From: Irpex lacteus
Lineage: Eukaryota; Basidiomycota; Agaricomycetes; Polyporales; Irpicaceae
Assembly: GCA_001986395.2 (NCBI GenBank)
Contig: MQVO02000008.1
Span: 496,001 to 560,000, forward strand
Length of the DNA stretch: 64,000 bases
Reading direction: 5' to 3'
Every line of letters starts with the position of its first letter. Within the stretch, counting starts at the first letter, position 1. Positions 62,773 through 64,000 of this stretch are shown one piece after another. The translations under genes were made by a program, and so were the position numbers. Under the pieces are notes generated by a model that was not told where the DNA came from, ran no database searches, and saw only the letters and a program-made list of their open reading frames with translations.

Positions 62773-64000
62773 TCATAGTTTACTCTGCGGTCTGAAAGTA
62801 TTTTCACTTTTCACTCGAGCAACCGTCAAGCCCTGTACGTCCAATGCCCACTCCCGAAGAATCGTCACGAACTCTTGAATCTCCTCCTTCGTATTCCCGG
62901 AGTGCACGACCACACGAATGCGCCCCTTTCCCTTTGGTACGACGGGAAATGTTATAGCCTGTGCAGCATATCCTAGACGGTTGAGATGCCGCTGAAGTTC
63001 TACCGCATGAGATGACATGATTGGGAAGATGGGGGATATGAGTTCTGGGTAAGCAGACGATTGGTTCTTGTGAGGGTAGAGGAGTATATGCGGTGGGATG
63101 TCCTTCAGCGCATCTGTCAATGTTCTATGAAACAATCTTGACATTTCAAGAAGCTCTTCTCGGCGCTGCAGACCGTTGCGTATGAGCCAAGGATGACATA
63201 CTCGCCAAACGTGCTTGCTCACCTTATCGCCTTCGGCACCTTTGACGAGTTCGTAACAGTAGCGGATACCCAATAAATCAACGTGTGGTAACGATGTGCC
63301 GTACATAAAAGGCCGTCCGAAGTTGATAATGTATTGGCAGACGACGGGACTAGTCAACACGACAGCTACCGCCAATCAATGTCAATCAGCATACATGGTA
63401 CGAAACCATTGATCTTCCTAACTCACCGCCAAAATAATTGTGCCCTTTCGTAAACGGTAGTACCACAGATTGGACACGGTCGCTGAGGTTGAGCAAAGAT
63501 ACAAGACCCTTCCCTTGTGGGCCTAGGATACCATGCGAGTGTGCCTCGTCTACTACGATATGGGCGACACCTGCCGGTAAGATGGCCTCTGCGACTTCGA
63601 TCATCTCTCGTAGAGGACAGAAGTTCCCGTCCATGCCTGAAAAGTATAAATTATTAAAGTGTTACGTGAAGCTTCTGATCTTAACCCGAACATACTGTAA
63701 ATAGACTCCAAAACAATGAACACCGTAGACAAGCCGAGCCTTACATTCTCGCATTCCTCTGCGACTTGTCGCAGGCGAGACGCGAGTGCTTGAGGTGAGT
63801 TGTGGGTGAAGGAGAACATTGCTCCCTTTGCTCGCGACATCCTCATGCCGTCGTGACACGACGCGTGTACGAGCTCGTCGTAAACAATTACATCATGTCG
63901 CTGGGGAAGCGAACCAAGGATGGTGATGTTAGCCATGTAGCCCGAGTTGAAGAGCAACGTAGCAGGCGCGTTGTATTCAGTGCGAAAGTACCTCTCCAAC
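62773..64000 (-). CDS. Alpha-oxoamine synthase family PLP enzyme (AONS/ALAS-like), 5' end beyond window
   Basis: This is a PLP-dependent alpha-oxoamine synthase of fold type I, the family of 8-amino-7-oxononanoate synthase (BioF), 5-aminolevulinate synthase and related acyl-CoA:amino-acid condensing enzymes. Visible landmarks are LLFNSGYMANITILGSLP, YDELVHASCHDGMRMSRA, FIVLESIYSMDGNFCPL, the cofactor Asp in HIVVDEAHSHGILGPQGKG, the PLP Lys region VLPFTKGHNYFGG, and the C-terminal GRIRVVVHSGNTKEEIQEF. Three introns (near 63660-63690, 63376-63420 and internally) splice cleanly, and the stop is TGA at 62773-62775. The N-terminus runs off the right edge, so the start and any targeting sequence are unseen. 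Similarity is nearer to BioF-like than to mitochondrial ALAS, but the substrate is not settled. Confidence 0.82.

Overview
The window looks like a basidiomycete, probably Agaricomycete, chromosome segment. The evidence is many short introns (mostly 45-65 nt, GT-AG) that can be removed cleanly, a DUF6534 membrane protein (a family known from Basidiomycota), a fungal group III hybrid histidine kinase, a PDR-type ABC pump, a FRE-type ferric reductase and a fungal beta-tubulin. I could rebuild 16 protein genes from splice signals and recognisable motifs. I saw no tRNA, rRNA or CRISPR. Species cannot be told from the sequence.

Layout: 1-3564 is gene-poor with small tandem repeats. 3565-5637 (+) is an SFP1-like C2H2 transcription factor. 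5638-11595 is a long stretch with no gene I can support. 11596-16506 (-) holds an NCS1-family permease directly behind a secreted BNR_4-type beta-propeller protein. 17116-17869 (+) is a Dap1/MAPR cytochrome-b5-like protein. 18476-19724 is an AT-rich, nearly perfect palindromic transposon-like element with CACTA...TAGTG ends and a 3-bp AGA target duplication. It sits 95 bp behind the stop of beta-tubulin (19819-21647, -), which carries Tyr at residue 167. 22162-26556 (-) is a SulP/STAS/cyclic-nucleotide-domain transporter of the yeast Vsb1 type with an apparent 1-nt frameshift in its last domain. 26995-29514 (+) is a DUF3433-like membrane protein. 30036-32644 (-) is a ferric reductase. 34544-40009 (-) is a full-size PDR ABC transporter.

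The most unusual part is 42.8-56.8 kb. It reads P450 (+), group III histidine kinase (+), a 2.3-kb spacer, then a kinase-less paralogue of the same sensor (-) and a paralogous P450 (-). This is an inverted duplication of a P450-sensor gene pair that includes the sensor 5' flank. The second sensor copy kept its intron positions and open frame but lost four of seven HAMP units and everything from the kinase domain on, leaving a predicted HAMP-only protein of about 410 residues. A Tc1/mariner-like MITE (41280-42191) lies just upstream of the first P450.

The right end holds a DUF6534 protein (57647-59691, -), a short-chain dehydrogenase (60592-62036, +) and an alpha-oxoamine synthase cut by the window edge (62773-64000, -). 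With two P450s and an ABC pump in the same 30 kb, this could be the flank of a specialised-metabolism locus, but no polyketide or peptide synthase is visible, so that stays a guess.
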